From Glaciecola sp965660815 (lineage in GTDB: Bacteria; Pseudomonadota; Gammaproteobacteria; Enterobacterales; Alteromonadaceae), in NCBI GenBank assembly GCA_965660815.1, contig CBFIBG010000058.1, forward strand, positions 1-64,000: 64,000 nt of DNA. The letters run 5' to 3'. The notes beneath the pieces were generated by a model. The model was not told where the DNA came from. It searched no databases and saw nothing but the letters and a program-made list of their open reading frames with translations. Below are positions 1-9,537 of the stretch, one piece after another. How positions within the stretch are numbered: the first letter of the stretch is position 1; each line of letters begins with the position of its first letter. The position numbers and the translations under genes are program-made.

Positions 1-138
1 CACTTAATTGATATATCGTCCAGTTTTTTGAAAACAAAAGGCTTATCGACACCTTTTTAGTAAAGATGATGTTCATTCATAACATATTTGCTACAGAGTT
101 ATGGTTCACCAGTTTGATTATTGTTGCCATCAAATTGA

Positions 139-1602
139 CAAAAACTTATCTACTTATTTAACAATACTGATCATGAGTTTGAAGATGTGACAGGTCGTAT
201 TGGTGGGTTTAGTAGAATGATAGATTCACCAAATGGCTCTATGTTTTCAGAATTACTCGTTCCTGGCGCCAACAACTTTGGCGATGCTGACGGTCGCGAC
301 TTGTTTGTTGCTAACTTTTTGTTACTTGATCCAGACCGTTCATTTTCTGACCCAGATGGCACCATTGAGACCTTACAAAATGCTGTGATTGCGCATGACC
401 CAGCAAGTCCTTCTATCGCTAACATCAGCTCAAACGATAATGCATATCGAGATATTTCAGAGTCGACGATTGCTATATATGCTCAGGCAAACTTTGAATT
501 TGAAGAGCTAGTTCGCGGTAATGTGGGTTTACGTTATGTACAAACAGACATCGATTCAACAGGGTTTGGGCCAGACGGCGATTTGGCGACTACTAGTGGT
601 GACTATAGTTTTGTACTTCCTAGAATAAACTTGGTAATTACTCCTCACGACGATGTTGTGATAAGAGCCGGTTATACCACAGATATTTTACGTCCAGGCT
701 TTAACCGGTTAGCAACTGGTTTTACTAGAGATAATCAAGAAAATTCTGTTATCGCGCTAGGTAATCCTGGACTAGAACCAGAAGACTTTACTGCCATTGA
801 TTTAAGCGTAGAGTGGTATTTTGCTGAAGCAGCCGTTGCAAGTGTGGGTTACTTTACAAAAGACCGTACCAACATATTTGGTAGTGACTTTGAAAGCGCA
901 ATACTAATACCAAATGGCACGGGTGGCTTTAATCGTGAAACTGACCCATCATGTCCTGGTGGTGGTATCTTCAACCCAGAAGTTGTGCCTAATGTATTAG
1001 GTGATCCAAATACGACCGGGCTATGTGTTGACGTGACCTTCCCTGCTAACGATCCGGAAACAACCACGCAAAAGGGTTTTGAATTTGCTTTACAATATGA
1101 TTTGTCTAGCTTTGAAGAAGACCTAGGTTGGGCATCAGGTTTTGGTTTCTTAGCAAACTATACGATCCAAGAATTTTCTGGGGGCTCGATTGTAGACTCA
1201 ACCTCTGGACGTGGCGCAACGGTACTTGGAGATGTTAGTATCCCACGCGGTTTACTTGACCTATCTGAAAATGCATATAACTTCACTTTGTATTATGAAA
1301 AGTATGGTATCTCAGCGCGTATGCGTTATACATGGCGTGAAGCATTCCGTACGCAAGATTTTGCTGGCGGTGCAAACACAAGTGGTAGTAGTACACTTAG
1401 CTTCCCAGTCGTTACCGACGACAGAGGCCAGTTAAACGCTAGCCTTAACTATGATGTTACCGAGAACCTAAACATTGGTATTGAGGGTGTTAACTTAACT
1501 GAAGAGCGTATAGACCAATACTGCGTACGCAACAATTCACTTCTATGTTTTGTTGGTTTACCAGACCGCAAAGTAACCATTGGCGCTACATATCGCTTCT
1601 AA
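139..1602 (+). pseudogene. TonB-dependent receptor, 5'-truncated (C-terminal barrel only)
   Basis: The frame encodes the distal beta-barrel of a large outer-membrane TonB-dependent receptor of the kind marine bacteria use to take up glycans or chelates. It ends in an aromatic residue (GATYRF), as barrel proteins do for BAM-assisted insertion, and carries the family signatures GNVGLRYVQT and GNPGLEPEDF. Only about 480 residues are open, against roughly 850-1000 in the family. Receptor-like sequence begins near base 160, and the same frame has stops at 136-138, 115-117 and 58-63. No other frame in bases 1-138 gives plug or barrel sequence. The first usable start is GTG at 187, with no signal peptide. 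I read it as a remnant whose plug and first strands were lost; rearrangement and assembly error are both possible. Confidence 0.75.
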
Positions 1603-1654
1603 GACCAATAGTTGGCTTTAACCAGCCACTTTTGACTTGACTTTGAGGAATACT

Positions 1655-1687
1655 AAAAAGGTGAGTACACAATCGTACTCACCTTTT
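1655..1687. terminator. Bidirectional intrinsic terminator between TBDR remnant and trxA
   Basis: A perfect inverted repeat pairs AAAAAGGTGAGTAC with GTACTCACCTTTTT around a 6-nt loop. A T-run follows on the + strand and five Ts on the - strand, so it can stop transcription from both convergent genes (receptor remnant and trxA). Confidence 0.9.
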
Positions 1688-1718
1688 TTTCTACTTGACT
1701 ATATTTAAAAAGTAAAGC

Positions 1719-2045
1719 TTAAATATGTTCGTCTAAAAACTCTTTAAGCTGTGTCTTAGAACAAGCACCTAGTTTGCTTGCCGCTAATGCACCATCTTTA
1801 AAAAGTAACAGCGCAGGGATACTGCGGATGTTATATTTTGGTGGTGTTTCATTATTTTCTTCGACATTTAGCTTACCAACTGTTAACTTGCCCTCGTACT
1901 CGTCGGCTATTTCGTCTAAAATAGGGGCGATCATTTTACAGGGGCCGCACCATTCAGCCCAGAAATCAACTAATACAGGACTTGATGCATTAAGTACATC
2001 AGCTTCGAATTTTTCGTCAGATAATGCGAGAATTTTGTCGCTCAT
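1719..2045 (-). CDS. trxA: Thioredoxin 1
   Basis: Small cytoplasmic dithiol oxidoreductase that keeps protein thiols reduced and feeds ribonucleotide reductase and other reductases. The product is 108 residues, the usual length. It has the redox motif WCGPC with cysteines at 33 and 36, the buried Asp in the preceding strand, and the cis-proline loop (SIPALLLFKDG). An upstream in-frame TTG at 2057 exists, but the ATG at 2045 is preceded by GGAGA at good spacing and gives the family N-terminus, so I use it. It diverges from rhlB, with gppA beyond, the same trxA/rhlB/gppA arrangement as in Escherichia coli. Transcription should end at the hairpin at 1655-1687. Confidence 0.97.
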   Translation of the reverse strand: MSDKILALSDEKFEADVLNASSPVLVDFWAEWCGPCKMIAPILDEIADEYEGKLTVGKLNVEENNETPPKYNIRSIPALLLFKDGALAASKLGACSKTQLKEFLDEHI

Positions 2046-2147
2046 TCTTTTCTCCAATTTGGGAATGTTTGCTGAACCTTTTCAGCCTTTCTTAATAGTG
2101 TTATATAGAAACCGTTTTTTAATGCAAGCATCGATAAGCTATAAGCT

Positions 2148-3443
2148 ATGCCACAAACACATTTAACCGATACGCTATTTTCAACCCTTTCGATCCACCC
2201 ACAAGTACAAGCGGGCCTTGATGAAGCAGGCTTTAATCAGTGTACACCAATACAATCAATGAGTTTACCTCAATTATTGGCTGGCAGTGATATTGCAGGT
2301 CAAGCACAAACTGGTACTGGTAAAACCATAACCTTTTTAGTGGCGACCTTCCACTACTTATTAACCCATCCAAACTCTGACAATGGGAGCAACCCAAGAG
2401 CCATCGTTATGGCGCCCACAAGAGAGTTAGCGGTTCAAATTTTCAATGATGCTAAACTACTCAGTAAACACTCAGGGTTAAGTGTAGCTGCAATATATGG
2501 TGGCGAAGGTTATGAAAGTCAACGTCAACAATTAGCAGATGGCGTCGATATATTAATTGGAACCACTGGACGTATTATTGATTATTATAAGCAAGACATT
2601 TTTAATCTAAAACACATTCAAGTTGCGGTATTAGATGAAGCAGACAGAATGTTTGATTTAGGTTTTATTAAAGATATACGTTATTTATTTCGTCGGATGC
2701 CGGAACCCACTCAACGATTAAGCATGCTTTTTTCCGCCACATTGAGTTTTAGAGTTCAAGAGTTGGCGTATGAACACATGAATAATCCTGTGCATGTACA
2801 AATAGCCCCTGAAACAAAAACGGGCGTGGGCATATCCGAAGAACTTTTTTATCCAAGTAATGAGGACAAAGACCTTTTATTGTTGACCTTGTTTGAAGAG
2901 GAGTGGCCTGATAAAGCCATAGTGTTCGCCAATACCAAGCAGTCTTGCGAAAAAGTCACCGCATGGTTGAAAGCTGACGGACACAGGGTAGGTATGCTCA
3001 GTGGAGACGTACAACAGAAAAAACGGCTGACCATTTTAGAAGATTTCACAAGCGGGGCTCTTGATGTATTAGTGGCAACGGATGTGGCAGCTAGAGGCTT
3101 GCATATCGATAAAGTAACCCATGTTTTCAACTATGATTTGCCTGATGACGCCGAAGACTATGTTCACAGAATTGGAAGAACTGGTCGTGCAGGGGAAACG
3201 GGTAAAGCGATAAGCTTCGCTTGTGAACGGTTTGCTCAAAACTTGACAGCCATTGAGCTCTATATTGGTCACGATATCCCAGTAACCGATTATAATCCTT
3301 TAAATTTATTAAATGACGTCAAGCCACCGAAAATACCTAGACGCCAACCGAGGCGATCTAATCAACGTTCCGGACAGCGCTCTGGTCCACGTAAAGAAGG
3401 TCGAGGCCAGAGAAATCGACCTCAAACACAAAAAAATAGTTAA
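2148..3443 (+). CDS. rhlB: ATP-dependent RNA helicase RhlB (DEAD-box)
   Basis: DEAD-box RNA helicase that in enterobacteria is part of the RNase E degradosome and unwinds structured mRNA for decay. Two RecA-like domains are complete: Q-motif region (GFNQCTPIQ), Walker A AQTGTGKT near residues 53-60, DEAD near 163-166, SAT motif in FSATL, and motif VI HRIGRTGRAG. The 431-residue product ends in a basic Arg/Gln/Gly tail of about 35 residues, a typical RNA-binding extension. Divergence from trxA with gppA 24 bp downstream supports RhlB rather than RhlE or SrmB. Whether this host's RNase E carries the RhlB-docking segment cannot be judged here. Confidence 0.95.
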   Translation: MPQTHLTDTLFSTLSIHPQVQAGLDEAGFNQCTPIQSMSLPQLLAGSDIAGQAQTGTGKTITFLVATFHYLLTHPNSDNGSNPRAIVMAPTRELAVQIFNDAKLLSKHSGLSVAAIYGGEGYESQRQQLADGVDILIGTTGRIIDYYKQDIFNLKHIQVAVLDEADRMFDLGFIKDIRYLFRRMPEPTQRLSMLFSATLSFRVQELAYEHMNNPVHVQIAPETKTGVGISEELFYPSNEDKDLLLLTLFEEEWPDKAIVFANTKQSCEKVTAWLKADGHRVGMLSGDVQQKKRLTILEDFTSGALDVLVATDVAARGLHIDKVTHVFNYDLPDDAEDYVHRIGRTGRAGETGKAISFACERFAQNLTAIELYIGHDIPVTDYNPLNLLNDVKPPKIPRRQPRRSNQRSGQRSGPRKEGRGQRNRPQTQKNS

Positions 3444-3467
3444 GTGAATTTTTAGAGGCGCCGTCTG

Positions 3468-5045
3468 ATGCTAGATCACTTAACCGACTCAGCAAATATA
3501 CATCAGAATCAAAAGCAAGACGATTACTATGCAGCTGTTGACTTAGGGTCTAACAGTTTTCATATGGTGGTTGTTCGAGTTTTAGCTGGCAGCGTCCAAA
3601 TACTCAGTAAAAATAAACAAAAAGTCCGTCTTGCTTCCGGCTTGTCGGACACAAATTTGTTATCTGAAAGCGCAATTCAGCGAGGGTTAGCGTGCTTAAC
3701 CAACTTTGCTGAAAAATTGCACGACATCCCGCCAGAAAACATACATATAGTAGCGACAGCAACGTTAAGACTGGCGACTAATTCACAGGAATTTTTGTCT
3801 AGAGCAGAAGCAATTCTTAATCGCAAAGTCAATGTCATTAGTGGCGAGGAAGAAGCAAGGCAGATCTATCTTGGTGTAGCCTACACGAGTGCAAATCAAG
3901 GAAATACCCTAGTTATCGATATTGGTGGAGCCAGTACCGAAGTTATATTAGGGCGAGACTTACAGCCTATTCACTTGACCAGTATGGATATGGGCTGCGT
4001 CACGTATATGGAGAAGTACTTCCCTTATGGCGAACTCAGTGCAGAAAACTTTGAAAATGCATACCAAGCTGCTTCTAAAATCATCTCTCAATTTAAAGAT
4101 ACGTTTTTATGTTTCGATTGGGAAAAGTGCCTCGGGGCATCAGGAACGCCTCAAGCAGTTACTCAAATACTAGTGAAGCAAGGAATTAATGATGCTATAA
4201 GACTGCCATATTTACTTCACTTAAGAGACGAATGTGTCACTCAAGGCCAATTGTCGCAACTAAGCATTGACGGACTGCCTCTTTCCAGACAGGCAATTTT
4301 CCCCAGTGGTTTGGCGATACTGATCGCATTGTTCGAAAATTTAAACATTGATAATATGCAAATTGCTGGTGGCGCACTAAGAGAGGGAATAATTTATGGA
4401 ATGCTTGAGAATTACCATAAAAGCGATCGCCGCACTCAAGGTTTAAATCAACTTATTTCGAGATTTCACGTTGACCCATTTCATAGTCAAAGAGCCAGGG
4501 AAGTCGCCCTTTCACTATGCAATCAGTTGTGTGAACAGCAAAACTTTTGCGATTATGATATACATGGCGTAGTCGCCGCAGCAGCGAGTTTGCATGAGTT
4601 AGGTCTACATATCGGCTACCGACAATATCACGAACATGGTGCTTATATTTTAAATCACGTAGAGATTACGGGGTTTACCAACTTACAAAGAATGATAATT
4701 AGAGATTTGGTGAGCATGCATAGGCAGCCAATAGACTTGTCCAAACTGGAAAACTATACCTGTGAATTACAGCAAGCTATCATATGTTGTTTGAGAGTTT
4801 TGAGAATAGCCATTGTGCTTATTGGCAGGCGGAAAAAGTCCGCTATCCCTGTTTGCAAATTAAAAACGTGCGGAGATCATTGGGAAGTGTTGCTACCTGA
4901 AGACATAAAAACTAAACATCCACTTATTTACACTGAACTGGTTCATGAAGCATTTCTGCAGCATAAAGCAAAATGGAATTTAAGCTTAACCACGATAAAC
5001 GGCGACACTTTGCATAACGTCACCAGTTCGAATTGGAACGACTAA
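3468..5045 (+). CDS. gppA: Ppx/GppA phosphatase (pppGpp 5'-phosphohydrolase / exopolyphosphatase)
   Basis: Converts pppGpp to ppGpp and can also hydrolyse polyphosphate, linking the stringent response to phosphate metabolism. The 525-residue length fits. The ASKHA-fold nucleotide loops are visible as DLGSNSFHMVV near residue 25 and DIGGASTEVI near 151, with the acidic EEEARQ segment between them. The C-terminal half is the HD-like helical domain with AAASLHELG. It follows rhlB by 24 bp and is probably co-transcribed with it, as in enterobacteria. Position favours GppA over Ppx, although the substrate preference cannot be read from sequence. Confidence 0.93.
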   Translation: MLDHLTDSANIHQNQKQDDYYAAVDLGSNSFHMVVVRVLAGSVQILSKNKQKVRLASGLSDTNLLSESAIQRGLACLTNFAEKLHDIPPENIHIVATATLRLATNSQEFLSRAEAILNRKVNVISGEEEARQIYLGVAYTSANQGNTLVIDIGGASTEVILGRDLQPIHLTSMDMGCVTYMEKYFPYGELSAENFENAYQAASKIISQFKDTFLCFDWEKCLGASGTPQAVTQILVKQGINDAIRLPYLLHLRDECVTQGQLSQLSIDGLPLSRQAIFPSGLAILIALFENLNIDNMQIAGGALREGIIYGMLENYHKSDRRTQGLNQLISRFHVDPFHSQRAREVALSLCNQLCEQQNFCDYDIHGVVAAAASLHELGLHIGYRQYHEHGAYILNHVEITGFTNLQRMIIRDLVSMHRQPIDLSKLENYTCELQQAIICCLRVLRIAIVLIGRRKKSAIPVCKLKTCGDHWEVLLPEDIKTKHPLIYTELVHEAFLQHKAKWNLSLTTINGDTLHNVTSSNWND

Positions 5046-5278
5046 TACCTGCGCATAAATATAAGGCGTCACTCTTGTTGGCTCTTAATACTTTCTCGGC
5101 TTTTCAAATATCTAAGCTAAATGATTCTTAATTGTGTCAGAACATTCTGTAATCGAGCGTACGTTTTGCTGCTTGTCGTAAAATACGTTCATGCTGCCAA
5201 CGAACAGAAAAAGTGGCACAACCAAATCCCGGAACATATCATTCACACACAGCCATTAAGGCATAGAGATTAGCCAAT

Positions 5279-6913
5279 TTATTTTTGTTTTAGTCGTTTG
5301 AACGATTGATGCCACGCAAACACAGCCAGCACGCCGCTTATGATTGTGACGGACATATGCAAGTCATAGCCATAACTCAAAGCCGCCGCTATAGAAAAAG
5401 TAATGGCGGCTTTGCCGAACATTCTGGCTCTTTGAATATCCAATTGTAATTTGATATTTTCACGGTGTTGCATTTCAAGTTGCATGGGTAAGGTGCGAGA
5501 TTGGCGCAACGCCTCATACAGTAAGTCAGGCATTTCAGGCAATTTTTCAGACCAGAAAGGCAGATTTTCCTTAATTTGATTAAACATTGCCTTCGGCCCT
5601 ATTTGCTCTTTCATCCAATTTTCAAGGAATGGCTTGGCCGTTTTCCACAGATCTAATTGAGGATAGAGCGTCCGTCCTAAACCCTCTACATAAAGCAATG
5701 TTTTTTGCAACAACACTAGTTGGGGCTGAACTCGCATATCGAAACGTCTGGCAGTATTAAACAATTGCAATAACACATGACCAAAAGAAATATCTGCTAA
5801 TGGTTTTTGAAATATTGGCTCACACACTGTTCTAATCGCCATTTCGAAATCGTCAATGTTTGTATCAGGAGGTACCCAACCCGAATCAACATGAAGCTCA
5901 GCCACTTTTCGATAGTTACGGTTAAAAAACGCAATGAAGTTTTCAGCTAAGTAGCGTTTGTCCTGCTTGTTTAATGTGCCAACAATTCCATAATCTATAC
6001 CGATATATTTAGGATTGTGTGGATGCTCCGTTGAAACAAAGATATTACCTGGATGCATGTCTGCATGGAAAAAGCTGTCTCGAAAAACTTGCGTAAAAAA
6101 CACTTCCACACCTCTCTCTGCTAAAAGTTCAAGATTGGTGTCTTGCGCTCTTAATGCATCGATGTCAGACACAGGAATACCATAAATCCTTTCCATCACA
6201 ATTACATTAATCCGGCAATGATCACTGTAAATATGCGGAACGTAAAGACTCTCAGAACCCTCAAAACTGCGCCGAATTTGAATGCCATTAGCGGCTTCCC
6301 GCAATAGATCTAGTTCATCAAGAATAGTTCGTCGATATTCTTGTACAACCTCGACTGGGCGCAGTCTTTTACCGTCCGGTAACCATTCCTGAACGAGCTT
6401 TGCCATTGAAATAAGCAATTCTACATCGGCTTCAATCGTATGCTTGATATTGGGACGCAAGACTTTGACAACCACATCTTTATCATCGAGCTTAAGCTTA
6501 GCGGCATGCACCTGTGCAACAGACGCTGAGGCGAGAGGCTCATGGTCAAAATGGCTAAATAACTCGTTCAAGTTTTTTAAACCTAAACTTAGGCGAACAA
6601 TTTCCTCCGCTTTATCTGAATCGAAAGGAGGGACTTTATCTTGCAGTTTTGCAAGTTCATTAACCATTGCCGGCGGAAGCAAATCACGCCTTGTCGATAG
6701 CATTTGACCGAATTTTACAAACACAGGTCCTAATTCTTGTAAGGCAAGGCGTAGCCTTTTTCCCTCTGAAAATTGTTTGTGCTTATTAGGCCACCAAAAT
6801 AGTAATTTACGAAGCCACCTGTAATACCAGGGTCGAAATCTTTTTGGAATTAGATCATCAAGCCCATGGGTGAGTAATACACCTCCAATCTGTAAAAAAC
6901 GGCGATACTTCAT
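5279..6913 (-). CDS. ubiB: Ubiquinone biosynthesis ATPase/kinase-like protein UbiB
   Basis: Atypical kinase-fold (ABC1/ADCK/COQ8) protein needed for ubiquinone assembly, probably acting as an ATPase that handles membrane-bound intermediates. It is 544 residues. The family KxGQ motif is present as KFGQ at 67-70, with the ATP-site lysine in VVKVLRP, catalytic loop HADMHPGN and metal-binding DYG. The last about 40 residues form hydrophobic membrane segments. The start overlaps the end of ubiJ by 4 bp (ATGA), so translational coupling is likely in the order ubiE-ubiJ-ubiB, the conserved operon. Confidence 0.97.
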   Translation of the reverse strand: MKYRRFLQIGGVLLTHGLDDLIPKRFRPWYYRWLRKLLFWWPNKHKQFSEGKRLRLALQELGPVFVKFGQMLSTRRDLLPPAMVNELAKLQDKVPPFDSDKAEEIVRLSLGLKNLNELFSHFDHEPLASASVAQVHAAKLKLDDKDVVVKVLRPNIKHTIEADVELLISMAKLVQEWLPDGKRLRPVEVVQEYRRTILDELDLLREAANGIQIRRSFEGSESLYVPHIYSDHCRINVIVMERIYGIPVSDIDALRAQDTNLELLAERGVEVFFTQVFRDSFFHADMHPGNIFVSTEHPHNPKYIGIDYGIVGTLNKQDKRYLAENFIAFFNRNYRKVAELHVDSGWVPPDTNIDDFEMAIRTVCEPIFQKPLADISFGHVLLQLFNTARRFDMRVQPQLVLLQKTLLYVEGLGRTLYPQLDLWKTAKPFLENWMKEQIGPKAMFNQIKENLPFWSEKLPEMPDLLYEALRQSRTLPMQLEMQHRENIKLQLDIQRARMFGKAAITFSIAAALSYGYDLHMSVTIISGVLAVFAWHQSFKRLKQK

Positions 6914-7644
6914 GGTTTATTGTTGTCCGTTCTATCGTTCATTGAGCCGGGAGAAGTTTTGTTTGTTAACGTCTTTATTTTTTTATTCTCTTTCAACTTT
7001 GCTTCTAATATGTCGACTTTGGCCTCAATGCGGTCGACACCTGACTGTAAGTCAGCAACCTCATCGCAAAAGTTAGTGACCATGATGCCTCTAACGGCGA
7101 TTGGTTTTTCGTCCAATGCGAGATCGGAAATTGTATATTGTAATAAAGTTAATTGCTGAAACAGTGTTTGGCTGATGTCTTTACCAACACTGTGAACATT
7201 ATGAGCCAACACATCGCCCAAGTATTTAGACAGAATTTCCTCTCCATCTAGGTCTATTCGCTCGTACAACTTACTTAATGCCTGTAAAATACTTAAATTT
7301 CCCGCAAAGTCTAGCTGCCCTGATTTGATCAATTTCGTCAATTGACTGTTCTGCTTGAGTTGTTCAATCGCAAATAAAGATACGCTGACCCAACATTCAT
7401 GAGCGTCTAATGCCGTGTTGTCTAATTCATCGGGGTTGTGATTGTATTCACCATTTTCATCAATCGATACACTGATCTGATTTGCGTCAAATGAAAATAT
7501 CAACGCCTTTTCTATTTCTTGAACAAAAATAATGCACGTTTTATCGACAAGCGGAGAAAGCAACTCGTCTTTGTTGAATGACCAATCTAGCGCCCGATTA
7601 ATTCCGATTTCAAGAGCAGTACTGAGGGCTTGAGGCAGCGACAT
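6910..7644 (-). CDS. ubiJ: Ubiquinone biosynthesis accessory factor UbiJ (SCP2 domain)
   Basis: Lipid-binding accessory factor thought to hold polyprenylated intermediates for the soluble Ubi complex. The N-terminal part is the SCP2-like fold (FSFDANQISVSID, then a central helical section). The C-terminal third is a coiled coil (DRIEAKVDILEAKLKENKK) followed by a short polar tail. At 244 residues it is somewhat longer than the roughly 200 of E. coli. Sequence similarity in this family is weak, so the call rests strongly on position: its ATG shares one base with the ubiE stop, and its end overlaps ubiB by 4 bp. Confidence 0.92.
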   Translation of the reverse strand: MSLPQALSTALEIGINRALDWSFNKDELLSPLVDKTCIIFVQEIEKALIFSFDANQISVSIDENGEYNHNPDELDNTALDAHECWVSVSLFAIEQLKQNSQLTKLIKSGQLDFAGNLSILQALSKLYERIDLDGEEILSKYLGDVLAHNVHSVGKDISQTLFQQLTLLQYTISDLALDEKPIAVRGIMVTNFCDEVADLQSGVDRIEAKVDILEAKLKENKKIKTLTNKTSPGSMNDRTDNNKP

Positions 7645-8429
7645 TAAAACTTAAACCCTCGGTGAAGCGCCACTACCCCACCCGTCATATTAGTGTAACT
7701 GGTATGTTCAAAACCAACATCCAGCATCATTTGTTCAAGAGTTTCCTGATCCGGATGCATTCGGATGGATTCAGCTAAATATTTGTAGCTGTCCGCATCG
7801 TTCACCACTAAGCGCCCCATTTGCGGCAAAACGTGAAATGAATAAATATCATATATTTTTGACAGTGACTCTGTTGTCGGTTTCGAAAACTCAAGGACTA
7901 ATAAGCGACCGCCCGGCTTAAGTACTCTAAACATAGAGGCGAGAGCTTTGGACTTATCGGTGACATTTCGAAGACCAAAAGCGATCGTTATTAAATCAAA
8001 ATGATTATCTGGAAATGGCAATTCTTCTGCATTCGCTTGAACATAATTAATATTGCCAATAATGCCCATATTAGTCAGCTTTTCTTTGCCAACATTTAAC
8101 ATCGAATGATTAATATCGGCTAATATCACTTGCCCATCATCGCCGACCATCCTACTGAATTTAGCTGCCAAATCGCCTGTACCACCAGCCAAATCCAAAA
8201 CCCGATGGCCAAGCCTAGCCCCGCTAGCATCGAGGGTAAATCGTTTCCACACCCGATGAATGCCAAAAGACATTAAATCATTCATAATGTCATATTTTTT
8301 TGCTACAGAATCGAACACGTCCGCGACCAAATCTACTTTTTGGTCTTTTTCTACTTGCTTGTAACCAAAATCAATGGTTTCTTTATCTGCAGACAACTTG
8401 CGGTCAACTGCTTCTTGGTTTTGACTCAT
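7644..8429 (-). CDS. ubiE: Ubiquinone/menaquinone methyltransferase UbiE
   Basis: SAM-dependent C-methyltransferase acting on demethylmenaquinol and on a ubiquinone precursor (UbiE/COQ5 family). The 261-residue product has the SAM motif I as LDLAGGTGD at 79-86, then ADINHSML, the family signatures YDIMNDLMSFGIHRVWK near the N-terminus and ITIAFGLRNV in the middle, and the C-terminal GGVVALHRGFKF. It leads the ubiE-ubiJ-ubiB operon. An inverted repeat lies 73-93 bp upstream in the leader. Confidence 0.97.
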   Translation of the reverse strand: MSQNQEAVDRKLSADKETIDFGYKQVEKDQKVDLVADVFDSVAKKYDIMNDLMSFGIHRVWKRFTLDASGARLGHRVLDLAGGTGDLAAKFSRMVGDDGQVILADINHSMLNVGKEKLTNMGIIGNINYVQANAEELPFPDNHFDLITIAFGLRNVTDKSKALASMFRVLKPGGRLLVLEFSKPTTESLSKIYDIYSFHVLPQMGRLVVNDADSYKYLAESIRMHPDQETLEQMMLDVGFEHTSYTNMTGGVVALHRGFKF

Positions 8430-8841
8430 TTAATAAACGTCCTAATGTTTAATTCAGGTTTTACAATATTGAGCGAATGATTTAATTTGCTTGATTGTTT
8501 CATAGTTGGTCTGTCCAACTATTTCAAACAACGTTAAGAGTGTAACTTAAAGGCTACATCGACTCTAGAGATTAATAGAAAAAGAGGGATCGAGAAGGTC
8601 ATATAAACAATACATCAACAAGAATAATGTGCCCGTCTGTATGATACTTGCAAAATTACGGTATTTGGCCCTCTGAGTATTTGGAAAAATATCGAACAAC
8701 AAAGAATGGAAACAATATCGATGCTCTTAAATACTCTTAGCATACCACCAACTCATATAAACTTTTCCAATATCGCTATCACCTTACTTAATGTGTCTTG
8801 AGACGATGCGTGGAGAAACGATGCATCGCGATAGAGATACA
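8430..8841. other. 412-bp gene-free stretch between ubiE and the Tag-like gene
   Basis: Both neighbours are on the - strand, so this holds the ubiE promoter and the 3' end of the prlC/Tag-like unit. Two structures are visible: the inverted repeat at 8502-8522, and a weaker hairpin built on CGCGATA/TATCGCG near 8826-8848 that overlaps the Tag-like stop codon and may be its terminator, although it lacks a good T-run. No convincing ORF or RNA gene is seen. Confidence 0.5.
8502..8522. promoter_or_regulatory. Perfect inverted repeat upstream of ubiE
   Basis: ATAGTTGG pairs with CCAACTAT around the 5-nt spacer TCTGT. It lies 73-93 bp before the ubiE start codon, where an operator or a leader hairpin would sit. 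I do not recognise the regulator, and there is no T-run on either side to make it a terminator. Confidence 0.4.
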
Positions 8842-9534
8842 TTATCGCGGTATAAAATTATCACCCACACTCATTGAAACGATTTGACTAATATTTTGCA
8901 TAGAGCGCCCGCTTTCCTCTTGCCATGCGTTAAAAGTTTCCTGAATTGAGTTGAGACTGCGCTTTGACCTAGAAGAACCGCTTATTATTTTTCGTGTAAC
9001 AAAATAGCTTTCTACATCTTGACTTAATAAAAAGGTATCTTTACCTAAGAATCTAAGCGCATACGGGCCTGTGTTACCACCTAATCGTTTGCCGTTTCTT
9101 TTCAAATAATCCCATAATCCAATAATATTGGTAGTAGGCCAATTTGCGACAAACTTAGCAAACCTTTCCTCTCTTTGTTGCACATCCTTGATCATCAGTG
9201 CATTGTCTTGAATAGTGAGCACCTTATTTAAGTTCCGAATGATGTCTGGATTGGTCGCTTTTTTCTCAAGCATTTCATCAGGCATGAGGAGTATTTTTTC
9301 TATATCAAACCCAAAAAACTCAGTTTCAAAAGCCGCCCATTTTTGGCGAACTACTCGCCACACAAACCCAGACTGAAACACTTTTTTGGTAAACTCTGCT
9401 AAAAATCTATCGTCACCAATCATTTCTATATCTTCATTCGACAAAGGGTGAGAAAGCATGCTTTCAAGCTTAGATACACTGCCTTTTCTCTTTGCCGCTC
9501 TATCGTAAATAACGCTAAATTTTTCAGCGGGCAT
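8842..9534 (-). CDS. DNA-3-methyladenine glycosylase I-like protein (HhH-GPD superfamily)
   Basis: Probable base-excision enzyme of the Tag family, which removes 3-methyladenine from alkylated DNA. Recognisable parts are the N-terminal helical region, the FVWRVVRQKWAAF segment that matches the family's substrate-pocket block, FFGFDIEKILLMP, then NPDIIRNLNKVLTIQDNA, which resembles Tag's GIIRNRxKIxAxxxNA block. The C-terminal half (WDYLKRNGKRLGGNTG) corresponds to the F/W-rich region. The 230 residues exceed the roughly 190 of E. coli Tag. It follows prlC by 3 bp in the same direction and is almost certainly co-transcribed. It is a divergent subfamily, so the exact substrate is inference. Confidence 0.75.
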   Translation of the reverse strand: MPAEKFSVIYDRAAKRKGSVSKLESMLSHPLSNEDIEMIGDDRFLAEFTKKVFQSGFVWRVVRQKWAAFETEFFGFDIEKILLMPDEMLEKKATNPDIIRNLNKVLTIQDNALMIKDVQQREERFAKFVANWPTTNIIGLWDYLKRNGKRLGGNTGPYALRFLGKDTFLLSQDVESYFVTRKIISGSSRSKRSLNSIQETFNAWQEESGRSMQNISQIVSMSVGDNFIPR

Positions 9535-9537
9535 ACT

